From [Clostridium] celerecrescens 18A (GTDB lineage: Bacteria > Bacillota > Clostridia > Lachnospirales > Lachnospiraceae): a stretch of DNA of 64,000 nt. The DNA lies in NCBI RefSeq assembly GCF_002797975.1, contig NZ_PGET01000001.1, forward strand, positions 2,852,001 through 2,916,000, read 5' to 3'. This document shows, piece after piece, positions 1 to 7,731 of this stretch. The notes beneath the pieces were generated by a model. That model did not search any database. It was given only the letters and a program-made list of their open reading frames with translations, and had not been told where the DNA came from. The number at the start of each line of letters is the position of its first letter. Position 1 is the stretch's first letter. The translations under genes were made by a program, and so were the position numbers.

Positions 1-239
<239 letters not shown>

Positions 240-2123
240 TTACTGGAATACGATAAGGACCTCACTGGTTCCCGCCTGTGCCAGATCCATAGGGATATCC
301 AGCACATTCACATATTCGTCTGAGTTTGTTACAATTATAGGAGTGATGGGATTTAAATGGTTCTCCTTAACGAAATCTAAGTCCACCTTCATCAAAGGCT
401 CTCCCTTCTCTACCCACTGATCTTCTTTTACGAGGACTTCAAAGCCCTTTCCCTGGAGATTCACCGTATCAATCCCGATATGGATTACTACGTTAACCCC
501 CCGGTCAGAGATCAGACCGATGGCATGCTTTGTAGGTGCAATCATTTTTACCTGTCCCTGAAAGGGTGCTTTCACTATCCCTTCTTCCGGTATGATTGCG
601 ATCCCTTTGCCAAGGATACCTTCCGCAAACATTTTATCAGGAACCTGAGCAAGTCCTACCGCCTTTCCAGTCATGGGTGCAGCAACCGGTATTTTTACCA
701 TCTGCCCTTCATGATCCTGGGAGATTTTATCAACCCCCTTTGCCTTATCCTCTGCCTTTTCCTTTCCTTCCAGAGGAAGAATCATCGTTATGATAAAAGC
801 AGTAAAAAATGAAGCAGCAACACCGATACATGCCCAGATAAAGTTGTTTAACTCCCCTTCTTTCAAATAAGTAGGCAAAGCGGTAATTCCCGGAATGCTG
901 AACGCATAAGCCTTAACATGAAAAATTCCGTAAATAGCTCCGCCCACCGCCCCTCCTGTCAATGCGGCATAGAAGGGTTTTTTATACTTTAAGTTCACCC
1001 CATATATGGCAGGTTCCGTGATGCCAAACAGAGCGGAAAGCGCACTGGAAAATGCTATGGTTTTCATCTTCTTATCTTTTATTTTAAATGCAGCCCCAAG
1101 AACAGCGCCGCACTGGCCCATATTGCTTACAATACTCATGGGAAGCAGTAAAATATCGTAGCCAACGCCGCCCAGCCCGTCAAAGGTGGACGGAAAAAAT
1201 GCATAATGCATGCCGGTTATTACAATGACCGACATAAGCCCTCCCATCAGTAATCCGGCCACAGGACCAGCTACCCCAAACAGGGATATGAAAAAGGCTG
1301 CCACATATTTGCCCACATAACTTCCCAGAGGAGCGATGAATACAAGAACCACAGGGGCTGTAATCAGAAGGGAAGCTACTGGCGTCACAATCATTTTTAA
1401 AAAACTCGGTACATAACGGTCTATAAATTTATAAACGATACTCAGTAAAAGGACACCCAAAATAATTGGGATTACCGTGGAATTGTAATCCATCACGGGA
1501 ATATTCAGAAAAACGAATTTCACCGTACTGATCCCCTGCCCGCTTAAATTAACAAATGCAGGATACATGATGACTCCGGCAAGAGTCGCAGACAAATGTT
1601 CATTCACTCCGAATTTCTTTCCCGCTGAAAAAGCAACCAGAAATGGAAGGAAGTAATAGGTGGCATTGGAGATCATATCTAATACAAAATAATTGTCTGA
1701 TTCCGGATTCAGCATTTTAAGAAATATCAGCAATGCCAGGATCCCTTTTATAATTCCGGCTCCTGTTATTGCAGGTAAAATGGGATTGAAAATACCTGAG
1801 ATCACACCGAACAGGGCGTTGATCGGATTTCCCCTTTTTTTAACCTTCTTCGTCTTTTCTTCCGAAGAAACAATAAGATCACCAAGTTCTTTCTTAACCC
1901 CTTCAAATACCTTTAATACTTCATTGCCGATGATCACCTGAAACTGGTCCCCCTGAAACTGGGCTCCTAAGACACCGTTTAAAGCCTGTATGGCCTTCAC
2001 ATCCGCCTTTTCCCTGTCCTTTAAGTGAAAACGCAGTCTGGTAATGCAGTTCCAGGCCTGGGTGATATTATCCTTTCCACCACAATACTGGATAATTTCC
2101 TGAGCTAACTTTAAATGTTCCAT
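240..2123 (-). CDS. bglP: beta-glucoside-specific PTS transporter subunit EIIBCA
   Basis: Membrane phosphotransferase permease that imports and phosphorylates beta-glucosides. Domain order is EIIB (residues about 1-90, phospho-cysteine in the CITRLRF motif at residue 26), EIIC with ten or so hydrophobic segments (about 105-450), then EIIA (about 470-627) with the HIGIDTVNL phospho-histidine motif. At about 627 residues it has the usual length of BglF/BglP proteins. The start is the ATG at 2123, preceded by AGGAGA at 8 nt; an in-frame TTG 6 bp upstream is less likely. It lies between licT and a GH1 6-phospho-beta-glucosidase, the standard licT-bglP-bglA layout. Expression should depend on LicT antitermination. 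The exact sugar (salicin, arbutin, cellobiose) cannot be read from sequence. Confidence 0.93.
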   Translation of the reverse strand: MEHLKLAQEIIQYCGGKDNITQAWNCITRLRFHLKDREKADVKAIQALNGVLGAQFQGDQFQVIIGNEVLKVFEGVKKELGDLIVSSEEKTKKVKKRGNPINALFGVISGIFNPILPAITGAGIIKGILALLIFLKMLNPESDNYFVLDMISNATYYFLPFLVAFSAGKKFGVNEHLSATLAGVIMYPAFVNLSGQGISTVKFVFLNIPVMDYNSTVIPIILGVLLLSIVYKFIDRYVPSFLKMIVTPVASLLITAPVVLVFIAPLGSYVGKYVAAFFISLFGVAGPVAGLLMGGLMSVIVITGMHYAFFPSTFDGLGGVGYDILLLPMSIVSNMGQCGAVLGAAFKIKDKKMKTIAFSSALSALFGITEPAIYGVNLKYKKPFYAALTGGAVGGAIYGIFHVKAYAFSIPGITALPTYLKEGELNNFIWACIGVAASFFTAFIITMILPLEGKEKAEDKAKGVDKISQDHEGQMVKIPVAAPMTGKAVGLAQVPDKMFAEGILGKGIAIIPEEGIVKAPFQGQVKMIAPTKHAIGLISDRGVNVVIHIGIDTVNLQGKGFEVLVKEDQWVEKGEPLMKVDLDFVKENHLNPITPIIVTNSDEYVNVLDIPMDLAQAGTSEVLIVFQ

Positions 2124-2162
2124 ACACAAAGTCTCCTGTTCGTTTTATTTTTGGTAGTCAAT

Positions 2163-2310
2163 CGGATATTCGCAATCCGCTTCGCTACATGCTCATAACC
2201 TCATCTGCTATCGCAGCTTGCCAAAAGGGGCTTGCCCCTGATACAAGTAAGTCCCCACACTCCACTTATACCTTACCGGTATTGAAATGTAAGGCTTACT
2301 TGATGAGGTT
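2163..2310. repeat. Nested inverted-repeat element between licT and bglP
   Basis: The licT-bglP gap contains several nested perfect inverted repeats: AACCTCATC (2197-2205) with GATGAGGTT (2302-2310), CAAGTAAG (2244-2251) with CTTACTTG (2295-2302), CCTTAC (2271-2276) with GTAAGG (2289-2294), a compact GGGGCTTGCCCC (2227-2238) and CGGAT...ATCCG (2163-2179). The whole can fold into a multi-branched structure about 110 nt across. It encodes no visible protein. It could be a dispersed palindromic repeat inserted in the leader, or a terminator/attenuator structure; sequence alone does not decide. Confidence 0.55.
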
Positions 2311-2332
2311 AAAATAAACCCTAGTTCGCAGA

Positions 2333-2360
2333 CAATGCCTAATTGAATAGTAACACTCTT
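2333..2360 (-). promoter_or_regulatory. Second RAT-like LicT RNA site upstream of bglP
   Basis: On the minus strand the sequence GTGTTACTATTCAATTAGGC resembles the ribonucleic antiterminator (RAT) recognised by BglG/LicT proteins and aligns with the clearer RAT upstream of licT (GTGTTACTG, 7-nt gap, CAGGCAT). It lies just after the licT stop. Some bgl operons carry one antiterminator on each side of the regulator gene. No clear U-run terminator follows here; the nested repeats of 2163-2310 occupy that place. Confidence 0.55.
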
Positions 2361-2367
2361 GTTTTAA

Positions 2368-3210
2368 TTATTTGTTTGTTGCATTTGTTATTCTTTCGAT
2401 ATGAAGCAGTAAATAAATGATTTCATCGTTGGAAACGTCCCAGGCATAGGCATCAAACAGATATTTTGCAATCTTAACGGCGCATTGGTAGCTTTTTTTA
2501 TAACGGATTTTTACCGTTTCCAATAAATCTTCGTCGTTTAATCCTATGGTGTCTTTCATATGAGTTTCCTGCCGTATGATAAAATACCGCAGATGCACGA
2601 TAAACCTGGAGTAGTATAAGGAATTTTCATCCAATAACAATTGAAAATGGTAGCTGACAATATCCAGGATCCGGCTGATAATCTCTGTAATCTTTAAGGT
2701 ATCACTCATATCCTGACTTTCAAATTGTGCATTTACAAAATGAAGTGCTATAAAGGATGCCTCCTGAGGCGGCAACTTTACCTTAAGACGTTCCTCAATC
2801 AATTTCACCCCCTTTCCTCCGATTTCATACTCCCTTGGATAAAGGTGGGGGACTTCCCATTGCAGCGGATTGTCCACATTCTGATTTTTCTTCGCCCGCT
2901 CAATAGCAAAATACAGATGATCGGCAAGTATGATCATGATAGAGGCATGAAGCTGTTTTTCCAATATCCTGGAGCCATACTGTATGATTTCTTCCGTAAC
3001 GGAAACAATGTCTTCCGACAGGTTCTGAACCATGGAAGCCAGCCGTTTATTGCTGTCATTAATAAAAAGCTTACTGACAGAAGATTCTGAAACCATATCT
3101 CCCCTCTTCCGATTGAAACCGATCCCGGTTCCAAACAGCACGACTTCGTTATGATTCTCGTCGTAGGCAAGAACAATGTTATTATTCAGTGATTTAACAT
3201 ACTCGAACAT
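2368..3210 (-). CDS. licT: BglG/LicT-family transcription antiterminator
   Basis: RNA-binding antiterminator that stabilises the RAT hairpin and lets RNA polymerase read into the bgl genes. The 280 residues show an N-terminal co-antiterminator (CAT) RNA-binding domain (about 1-58, ending KRGDMVSESSVSKLF) and two PTS regulation domains. Conserved histidines are visible in PRD1 (ADHLYFA, residue 98; FIALHFVNA) and PRD2 (VHLRYF; LLHIERI). Phosphorylation by the EII permease and HPr would set its activity. The start follows AGGAGG with a 6-nt spacer. It is the first gene of the PTS operon and is itself preceded by a RAT/terminator, so it should autoregulate. Confidence 0.93.
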   Translation of the reverse strand: MFEYVKSLNNNIVLAYDENHNEVVLFGTGIGFNRKRGDMVSESSVSKLFINDSNKRLASMVQNLSEDIVSVTEEIIQYGSRILEKQLHASIMIILADHLYFAIERAKKNQNVDNPLQWEVPHLYPREYEIGGKGVKLIEERLKVKLPPQEASFIALHFVNAQFESQDMSDTLKITEIISRILDIVSYHFQLLLDENSLYYSRFIVHLRYFIIRQETHMKDTIGLNDEDLLETVKIRYKKSYQCAVKIAKYLFDAYAWDVSNDEIIYLLLHIERITNATNK

Positions 3211-3277
3211 AAAACACCTCCTTTTTTGTTAAATTCATTTCTTTTTAAGCTTTTTAAGTAACAATCATAAAAATAGG

Positions 3278-3335
3278 AAAAAAAAATCACCAAACACCAA
3301 TATCCACTATTATGCGGACATTTGCATTTGATGAT
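3278..3335 (-). terminator. Conditional terminator in the licT leader
   Basis: In the minus-strand RNA a 12-bp stem (ATCATCAAATGC at 3335-3324 with GTGTTTGGTGAT at 3297-3286, including several G-U pairs) is followed by eight or nine U residues (3286-3278). Its 5' arm overlaps the 3' end of the RAT, the arrangement needed for LicT-type antitermination. Confidence 0.85.
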
Positions 3336-3360
3336 GCCTGATCGAGTCAGTAACACTTAC
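3331..3360 (-). promoter_or_regulatory. RAT antiterminator site of the licT-bgl operon
   Basis: The minus strand reads GTGTTACTG, a 7-nt gap, then CAGGCAT, the two conserved halves of the BglG/LicT RNA target. It lies about 10-40 nt after the predicted transcription start and shares bases with the following terminator stem, so LicT binding would prevent terminator folding. Confidence 0.85.
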
Positions 3361-3375
3361 TATTAACTTGTCTTT

Positions 3376-3404
3376 AATATAGCATTATTCCGTCATATTG
3401 TCAA
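3376..3404 (-). promoter_or_regulatory. Sigma-A promoter of the licT-bglP operon
   Basis: The minus strand has TTGACA (3404-3399) and TATATT (3381-3376) separated by exactly 17 bp. Transcription would begin near 3369, directly upstream of the RAT element. Confidence 0.85.
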
Positions 3405-3482
3405 GAGAATGATTCTAAGGTTTAAATAAACTCCACAAAACGTTATTCGGCAAATGATTGGACCTGCAGTATTATTGCAGTT

Positions 3483-3947
3483 TTACCGAAATCTTCCTGT
3501 TAAACAGCCCTCCTGTAAAATATGCCCTTGCATAGCAGCCAATAAATCCCGCTTTCTGGATTTACTTGGAAGATCCAACAAGCAATCCAATACATATACA
3601 TTGAACTGATAAAGGTGAGACCAGTTGAACGGCGGTTTTGGCCCCCGGTATCTGTTTCTTCCGTATCCACGTCCCTGAGTCGCTCCATTAAGTTCTTCAA
3701 TACGGGGTCCATGAGGGATATTTGGGGGGATTGTCTCCATGACGGGAATATTCCAAATGACCCAATGATTATATGCGGGAATGGGGTGTCCCATATCATC
3801 CATTATGATAGCCACGGACTTGGCGTTTTCATTGATGGATGACAGATGCAGCTCTGGAGAAATATCCGCTCCGCGTCCTGTGTATTGAATCGGTATTATG
3901 GCTTTGTTCTTGAAAGCCGGACTGGTTACTGTTAGTTGGTTTTTCAT
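3483..3947 (-). CDS. YbhB/YbcL family PEBP-like (Raf kinase inhibitor-like) protein
   Basis: Small soluble protein of the phosphatidylethanolamine-binding protein fold. Supporting motifs are SPAFKNKAIIPIQYTGRGADISPEL near the N-terminus (cited as the family's P-E-L-x-W-like ligand-pocket region), the DDMGHPIPAYNHWVIWNIP stretch (family D-x-D-A-P...HW motif) and the RYRGPKPP segment. Length (154 residues) is normal for YbhB. The start has AAAGGATG 6-10 nt upstream. It is transcribed alone, upstream of and in the same direction as licT. Biological role of bacterial PEBP proteins is generally unclear; nothing here narrows it. Confidence 0.9.
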   Translation of the reverse strand: MKNQLTVTSPAFKNKAIIPIQYTGRGADISPELHLSSINENAKSVAIIMDDMGHPIPAYNHWVIWNIPVMETIPPNIPHGPRIEELNGATQGRGYGRNRYRGPKPPFNWSHLYQFNVYVLDCLLDLPSKSRKRDLLAAMQGHILQEGCLTGRFR

Positions 3948-4097
3948 AATATCATCCTTTTCTAAGTGAAACTCAGGGAATCCATGTGCTGTTTTTGCCT
4001 TAGGTACGGCAGCGTAGCTGATCCATGCCTTTCCTTAAGCTCATAATTAAGTCCATTTATCCATATATTATACAAACCTTCCTTTTATGAGGCTCCC

Positions 4098-4757
4098 ATG
4101 CAGATAATCTCTAAAAAAACGCTGACGGATATCATGCGATACAATGGGATCACCGTGTTTACCTATGCGATCCATTATCCCCAGTTTACCTCCTCATGCA
4201 GTTCCACCGCAGCACAGAGTATTAATAGATTCTACGAATTCCGGTCGAGACAGTCTGAGATCTACTGCCGAACCGTGCTGTATCCTCAGGCTGTAGATCA
4301 GGCAAGGTACGTACAAAAAAATCAGTTTCCATTTAATAGCTATCAATTTTTATCAGTTTTTCAGACCACATATAACAAGAACTGCATCACCAGCCTTTAT
4401 ACCGATCAATATATGTATCTCGGTGGAGCCCATGGAAATACAACCCGGGATTCCCAAACCTGGGACTTTAATACCGGAAAACAGCTGAGCCTCGAGGACT
4501 TTTTCCCTAACAATCCCCAATTTACAGAATATATTTTTAAAGGGATACAACAGCAGATAGAAGAACAGATGAAAACGGCCCCCTCGCAATATTTTGATGA
4601 CTATGCATCTCTTCTGCGGGGTAACTTTAACATCAATGGATTCTTTATTAAGCCATCGGGGATTGTCATCTACTATCAGCAGTATGATATCGCTCCCTAC
4701 GTTAGAGGAATCCCGGAATTTGTCTTTCCATTTCAAGAAGGCTCACCCAATGCCTGA
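4098..4757 (+). CDS. DUF3298 (RsiV-like C-terminal) domain protein
   Basis: The 219-residue product carries the DUF4163/DUF3298 pair typical of RsiV-like and PdaC-like proteins: an N-terminal segment (about 10-100) and the signature YLGGAHGNTTRDSQTWDFNTG followed by LSLEDFF (about 110-140). In RsiV this domain faces outward and binds lysozyme. Here there is no signal peptide or membrane helix, so the protein looks cytosolic or the N-terminal export region is missing. It is one of the few plus-strand genes and stands alone. GAGG lies 5 nt before the ATG. Function unknown. Confidence 0.8.
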   Translation: MQIISKKTLTDIMRYNGITVFTYAIHYPQFTSSCSSTAAQSINRFYEFRSRQSEIYCRTVLYPQAVDQARYVQKNQFPFNSYQFLSVFQTTYNKNCITSLYTDQYMYLGGAHGNTTRDSQTWDFNTGKQLSLEDFFPNNPQFTEYIFKGIQQQIEEQMKTAPSQYFDDYASLLRGNFNINGFFIKPSGIVIYYQQYDIAPYVRGIPEFVFPFQEGSPNA

Positions 4758-4893
4758 CCTTTCCAGCCAATGATATACATAGTGTACGTCTTCACAAAGT
4801 GTTCACAATTCTATCAAAGTTTTATCATATTTCCCCGGTATATTAATAATTGCAAAGGGCAAAACCTTTTAAATTAAACTTTTTTTCATACTT

Positions 4894-4973
4894 AGCCGGC
4901 AGGATCCCCCCATCTTGCCGGCTCCCTCCATATCTGGCCTGTCCTGAACCTCCACCATCAGCCTGGGGAGGTT
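4894..4973. terminator. Two hairpins after the TetR operon
   Basis: Between the convergent genes ending at 4757 and 4997 there are two inverted repeats: AGCCGGCA (4894-4901) with TGCCGGCT (4916-4923), and AACCTCC (4947-4953) with GGAGGTT (4967-4973). They are plausible transcription stops for the minus-strand operon, but neither has a strong U-run, so termination efficiency is uncertain. Confidence 0.5.
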
Positions 4974-4996
4974 ATTCACAGTATATTCAGCCGTAT

Positions 4997-5308
4997 TCAC
5001 GCTTCCTCATCAAATGCCTCTAAAGCTATAGGCAAGGACTTAACAATTCCATTCCCAACAGCGGGTAATCCCACCAGAATACTGCCGATAATTTCTTCTC
5101 TTGTTGCTCCTTTGGATTTTGCCATCTTAACATGGAACGGCAATCCGCTTTCAAGACCTACGGCAGCCATCACCGCAAGATAGGCAAGTTCTTTCGTCTT
5201 TTTATCCAGTGCGCTTGCACCGTCCAATGTTTGTACCATTTCCATCCAAGCCTCTTGTACCTCAGGAGCTTCTTTTGCAAATGCCTGGAATGCCGGGCTA
5301 ACCTTCAT
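4997..5308 (-). CDS. Carboxymuconolactone decarboxylase (CMD/AhpD-like) family protein lacking the CxxC
   Basis: A 103-residue all-helical CMD-family protein. The central motif ELAYLAVMAAVGLESGLPFHVKMA followed by KGATREEI aligns with the AhpD/CMD signature, in which the usual text is E-x-x-x-L-A-x-A-x-x-x-x-C-x-x-C-x-x-x-H. The two redox cysteines are replaced (ESGLP), while the histidine remains. A peroxidase-reducing role is therefore unlikely. It is the last gene of the TetR/zinc-ribbon operon. The start follows GAGGTGAT. Confidence 0.85.
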   Translation of the reverse strand: MKVSPAFQAFAKEAPEVQEAWMEMVQTLDGASALDKKTKELAYLAVMAAVGLESGLPFHVKMAKSKGATREEIIGSILVGLPAVGNGIVKSLPIALEAFDEEA

Positions 5309-5326
5309 ATCATCACCTCTCCCTTT

Positions 5327-5575
5327 CTAACTATTGAAATATCCCTTCCATGCCGGAAGCTTTCTCATGCTGCTTTCAGCCATTTGGGCCGCAGCCTTTT
5401 CATCGAACCCCTGTGTCTTGATGATAAAGTTAGTCATACCTGCCTTCTTTTCTTCAAACGACTGCATGGAGCCGTCAGGCCGGGCGCAGTGTACGCAATA
5501 ATCTTTCGTTGTGTCACCGCAGGCAAATTCAGAAGCATCTGTCATTGGCATACCGCAAGCTATACAAACTTTCAT
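5327..5575 (-). CDS. Putative zinc ribbon domain protein (PF12674-like)
   Basis: An 82-residue protein with an N-terminal zinc ribbon: CIACGMPM (residues 4-7) and YCVHC (about 26-29) supply the four metal cysteines. The rest is a short helical tail ending in KLPAWKGYF, as in the small zinc-ribbon proteins often linked to TetR or MerR regulators. It sits 15 bp downstream of the tetR gene with GGAGG before the ATG, so it is co-transcribed. Molecular role unknown. Confidence 0.85.
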   Translation of the reverse strand: MKVCIACGMPMTDASEFACGDTTKDYCVHCARPDGSMQSFEEKKAGMTNFIIKTQGFDEKAAAQMAESSMRKLPAWKGYFNS

Positions 5576-5589
5576 TATAATTCCTCCTT

Positions 5590-6165
5590 TTATTTTCTAA
5601 TCAATTTTAAAAAAGTTTCCGTAAGTTCTGAGCCATACCGCTCTAATATTGGCGTATCCGGCGAAAACAAGTCTTTGTTTAACAAATAATAATGAATAAG
5701 ACCCATCCATGTATTAAATAACAGATGAACAGGGATGTCCTTACACGTATTGTTTTCCCGCTCTAATACCTTGTTAAAATGGTAGGCAACAATGGATTGA
5801 ATATTTGAAAATGTTAACTTTGCCTCCTCCGGCAATAAACTCCTTTCAGCAATCAATCGGATATAAAACTTTTCATGTCTGGCTAAAATATCTAAATGAG
5901 CTTTCAGCAACTCCTCAATAGTATCTTTTGTTTCTGCCAGACGGTGTATCTCCGATCCTAAAGCATCACCGAAATTCTGTATCAGACAGCAAAGCAGTTC
6001 ATCCAGTGATGAGAAATGGACGAATATTGTGCCGTGAGATACGCCCGTTTCCTTAGCAATAACAGCCGTTGTAGCTGAGAAGCCTTGTTCGGAATAAATC
6101 TGATATGCTGTTTCCAGTATCTTTTTTCGAGTATTTTCTTTTTGCAATTGCCTTTTTGATTTCAA
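5590..6165 (-). CDS. TetR/AcrR family transcriptional regulator
   Basis: 191 residues. The N-terminal helix-turn-helix (about 10-55) reads ILETAYQIYSEQGFSATTAV then AKETGVSHGTIFVHFSSLDELL, the standard TetR pattern; the ligand-binding C-terminal part is divergent. It is the first gene of a three-gene operon with a zinc-ribbon protein and a CMD protein. A palindrome overlapping its own promoter (6185-6198) indicates autorepression. The inducer cannot be inferred. Confidence 0.92.
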   Translation of the reverse strand: MKSKRQLQKENTRKKILETAYQIYSEQGFSATTAVIAKETGVSHGTIFVHFSSLDELLCCLIQNFGDALGSEIHRLAETKDTIEELLKAHLDILARHEKFYIRLIAERSLLPEEAKLTFSNIQSIVAYHFNKVLERENNTCKDIPVHLLFNTWMGLIHYYLLNKDLFSPDTPILERYGSELTETFLKLIRK

Positions 6166-6184
6166 ACAATGACCTCCAGCTCAG

Positions 6185-6226
6185 TGAGTGTGTACTCATT
6201 ATATTTTATTTTGTATTGAGTGTCAA
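6185..6226 (-). promoter_or_regulatory. Consensus promoter and TetR operator
   Basis: Minus strand TTGACA (6226-6221), 17-bp spacer, TATAAT (6203-6198): a perfect sigma-A promoter. The palindrome TGAGTGTGTACTCA (6185-6198) begins at the -10 box and covers the start region, and a further TGAGT half-site (6217-6221) touches the -35. The match of perfect promoter and adjacent palindrome is what a tightly repressed TetR autoregulated operon should look like. Confidence 0.85.
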
Positions 6227-6239
6227 GATATAATTGAAT

Positions 6240-6799
6240 ATTTTTTTCAGATATAAGAACAAGCAGAATATTCTATAGAAACTATTTTATTCTCTGCTTA
6301 CCAAGGAATTAATAAAGAAGTGCGGTTGCCTTCACCGATACACAACAATTATTTACTTCAGCAGCAATTATCGTACTTTTTTGCTTCATATCCATTTAAT
6401 ATGGTGTTTGCATGACTTTTTAATTATATATACAATTTCTTATATTATTATTTAGTTATACAAAATGATCTATAATCATTTATTCAGTACTTTTAAAAAG
6501 TTCGGAGAGCAATTTAATGCTGATCCTTAAACTGTAAAGGAACATTCAAAGCCAGATGGTTAAAGCCGCATTCAGATTACTGGAGGTGATAAAATTTTAT
6601 GTATCTGCTATGGAAGAGTAAAAGAATCCCTGGATTCTTGCCTTCTGGGCATAGAGCCCTGCTTCAGAGGACGCAGTGTCCTGACCTCTTCCGCCGAAGA
6701 CAATACCTCTACAAATTCTCAAATGGTTCCAGCACTTTATCAATCTCTTCCATTGCTGTGTACTTCATCCTTGCCGACGACAGACGACAGATCCTCTTT
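6240..6799. other. 560-bp region without a convincing gene, containing four tandem hairpins
   Basis: AT-rich with stops in all frames up to about 6590. A very good ribosome-binding site (GGAGGTGAT, about 6582-6590) precedes an ATG at 6599, but the frame it opens soon runs antisense through vanY and looks non-coding. From 6624 to 6700 four compact hairpins follow one another: GAATCC/GGATTC (6624-6637), GGGC/GCCC (6647-6659), GGAC/GTCC (6669-6681), TCTTC/GAAGA (6687-6700), the first three separated by 9-nt linkers. On the minus strand 6720-6777 reads as a short peptide (MKYTAMEEIDKVLEPFENL then stop), possibly a gene remnant. Confidence 0.4.
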
Positions 6800-7594
6800 T
6801 CAATTTTTTTCTTTCAAATATTCCTCAAGGCAGAGGTTTTGATCTTGCATATCGGTGGCAGCTTTAATTCCTACATAGCGATAATGCCACGGCTCATTGC
6901 TGACACCAGTGATTTCTATTTTATCCGGCGGATAGCGGAGGATAAATCCATAACGGAAACCGTTTTTTTTCAGCCATTTATAAACTTCACCTCCGCTTGA
7001 TTTAACCCCATCTGCATTGATATCCACTGCAATTCCCAATTGATGTTCGCTTGTACCGGGAACGGCGACCCACGTTTCCGCTTCGGCTTTTGCCTTGGAA
7101 GCGGAATATCCTTCCGCTTTATATGCGGCAATTTTTTCTTCCATCAGGCTTTGTTGTTTCTCAGCCGTTCGGTATCCTGAAACGACCACGGGATATACAC
7201 CGTCAGCCCTTGCTGCATCAAACATGTTCTGAAGTGACGGGTATATCCGTGTATCAACAGTTTGTCCATTCGATAATTCGGTCAAATCCACGTCGTAATC
7301 CTCTGGAATCGCATTCCAGCGATTGACTAAAATCAGGCTCCACAAAGTCTCATCGGTATCATTTTTTTCAATGACGTCTGAACTGATGTCGAGACTGCCC
7401 GTCCCAACGGATAAAATGGGTTCAGGCGAAACTTCCTTCAAGTTTAAACCATTGATGCAGTACCAAAGCAGGCCGATGACTGCTGCCATTGAGATCAGCT
7501 GCAATATCATATGGTTCTTTCTCATGCGTGAATGTTGTTTCAATGCTCTTTTCCTTTCATAGCCGCTATAATTATTATTGCAATTTACCATCAT
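6800..7594 (-). CDS. vanY: VanY-type D,D-carboxypeptidase (peptidase M15B)
   Basis: Membrane-anchored D-alanyl-D-alanine carboxypeptidase that trims the terminal D-Ala of peptidoglycan stem peptides. A transmembrane segment (MILQLISMAAVIGLLWY, about residues 29-45) is followed by the periplasm-side M15B domain: VSGYRTAEKQQ, SEHQLGIAVD (zinc ligands His and Asp) and EPWHYRY (catalytic Glu and zinc His). Start chosen at the ATG of 7594, 12 nt after AAAGGA; a TTG at 7615 also opens the frame but overlaps that site. Its partners vanS and vanR lie upstream, and direct repeats before it suggest control by VanR. No vanH/vanX/ligase genes are present, so this is an orphan vanRSY set, not a full glycopeptide-resistance cluster. 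Confidence 0.9.
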   Translation of the reverse strand: MMVNCNNNYSGYERKRALKQHSRMRKNHMILQLISMAAVIGLLWYCINGLNLKEVSPEPILSVGTGSLDISSDVIEKNDTDETLWSLILVNRWNAIPEDYDVDLTELSNGQTVDTRIYPSLQNMFDAARADGVYPVVVSGYRTAEKQQSLMEEKIAAYKAEGYSASKAKAEAETWVAVPGTSEHQLGIAVDINADGVKSSGGEVYKWLKKNGFRYGFILRYPPDKIEITGVSNEPWHYRYVGIKAATDMQDQNLCLEEYLKEKN

Positions 7595-7629
7595 AATTAA
7601 GTTCTTTCCTTTCAATGAATCAGATGCAA

Positions 7630-7669
7630 GAAGCTCCTGCTGGTAAATATCTTACCAAACAGGAGCTTC
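7630..7669. other. Long hairpin in the vanY leader
   Basis: GAAGCTCCTG (7630-7639) pairs with CAGGAGCTTC (7660-7669), and inside it TGGTAA (7641-7646) pairs with TTACCA (7652-7657). It lies between vanS and vanY, right after the predicted vanY transcription start. No U-run follows on the minus strand, so it is more likely a leader structure or RNA-stability element than a simple terminator. Confidence 0.6.
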
Positions 7670-7676
7670 CTGTATT

Positions 7677-7715
7677 TTAATATGGAGTTGTTTAATTCCT
7701 AAGAAAAGCCTAAGA
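7677..7715 (-). promoter_or_regulatory. vanY promoter with 11-bp direct repeats (putative VanR sites)
   Basis: Reading on the minus strand, TCTTAGGCTTT (7715-7705) is followed at once by TCTTAGGAATT (7704-7694): two direct repeats at one helical turn, the usual arrangement for dimers of OmpR/PhoB-family regulators such as VanR. TATTAA (7682-7677) lies about 12 bp downstream as a -10 candidate. A single related TCTTAAGAAATT lies upstream of vanR at 9661-9650. Confidence 0.6.
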
Positions 7716-7731
7716 TCCGATTGATATCTTA

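Noticed and set aside
3464..3480. CTGCA...TGCAG hairpin after the PEBP gene as a terminator
   Set aside because: Five-bp stem, and on the minus strand no U-run follows; on the plus strand there is a TTTT but no gene to terminate.
6599..7000. Plus-strand frame with an excellent GGAGGTGAT ribosome site
   Set aside because: Most of it is antisense to the well-supported vanY gene and the translation has no family features; only the ribosome-like site was kept as an observation.
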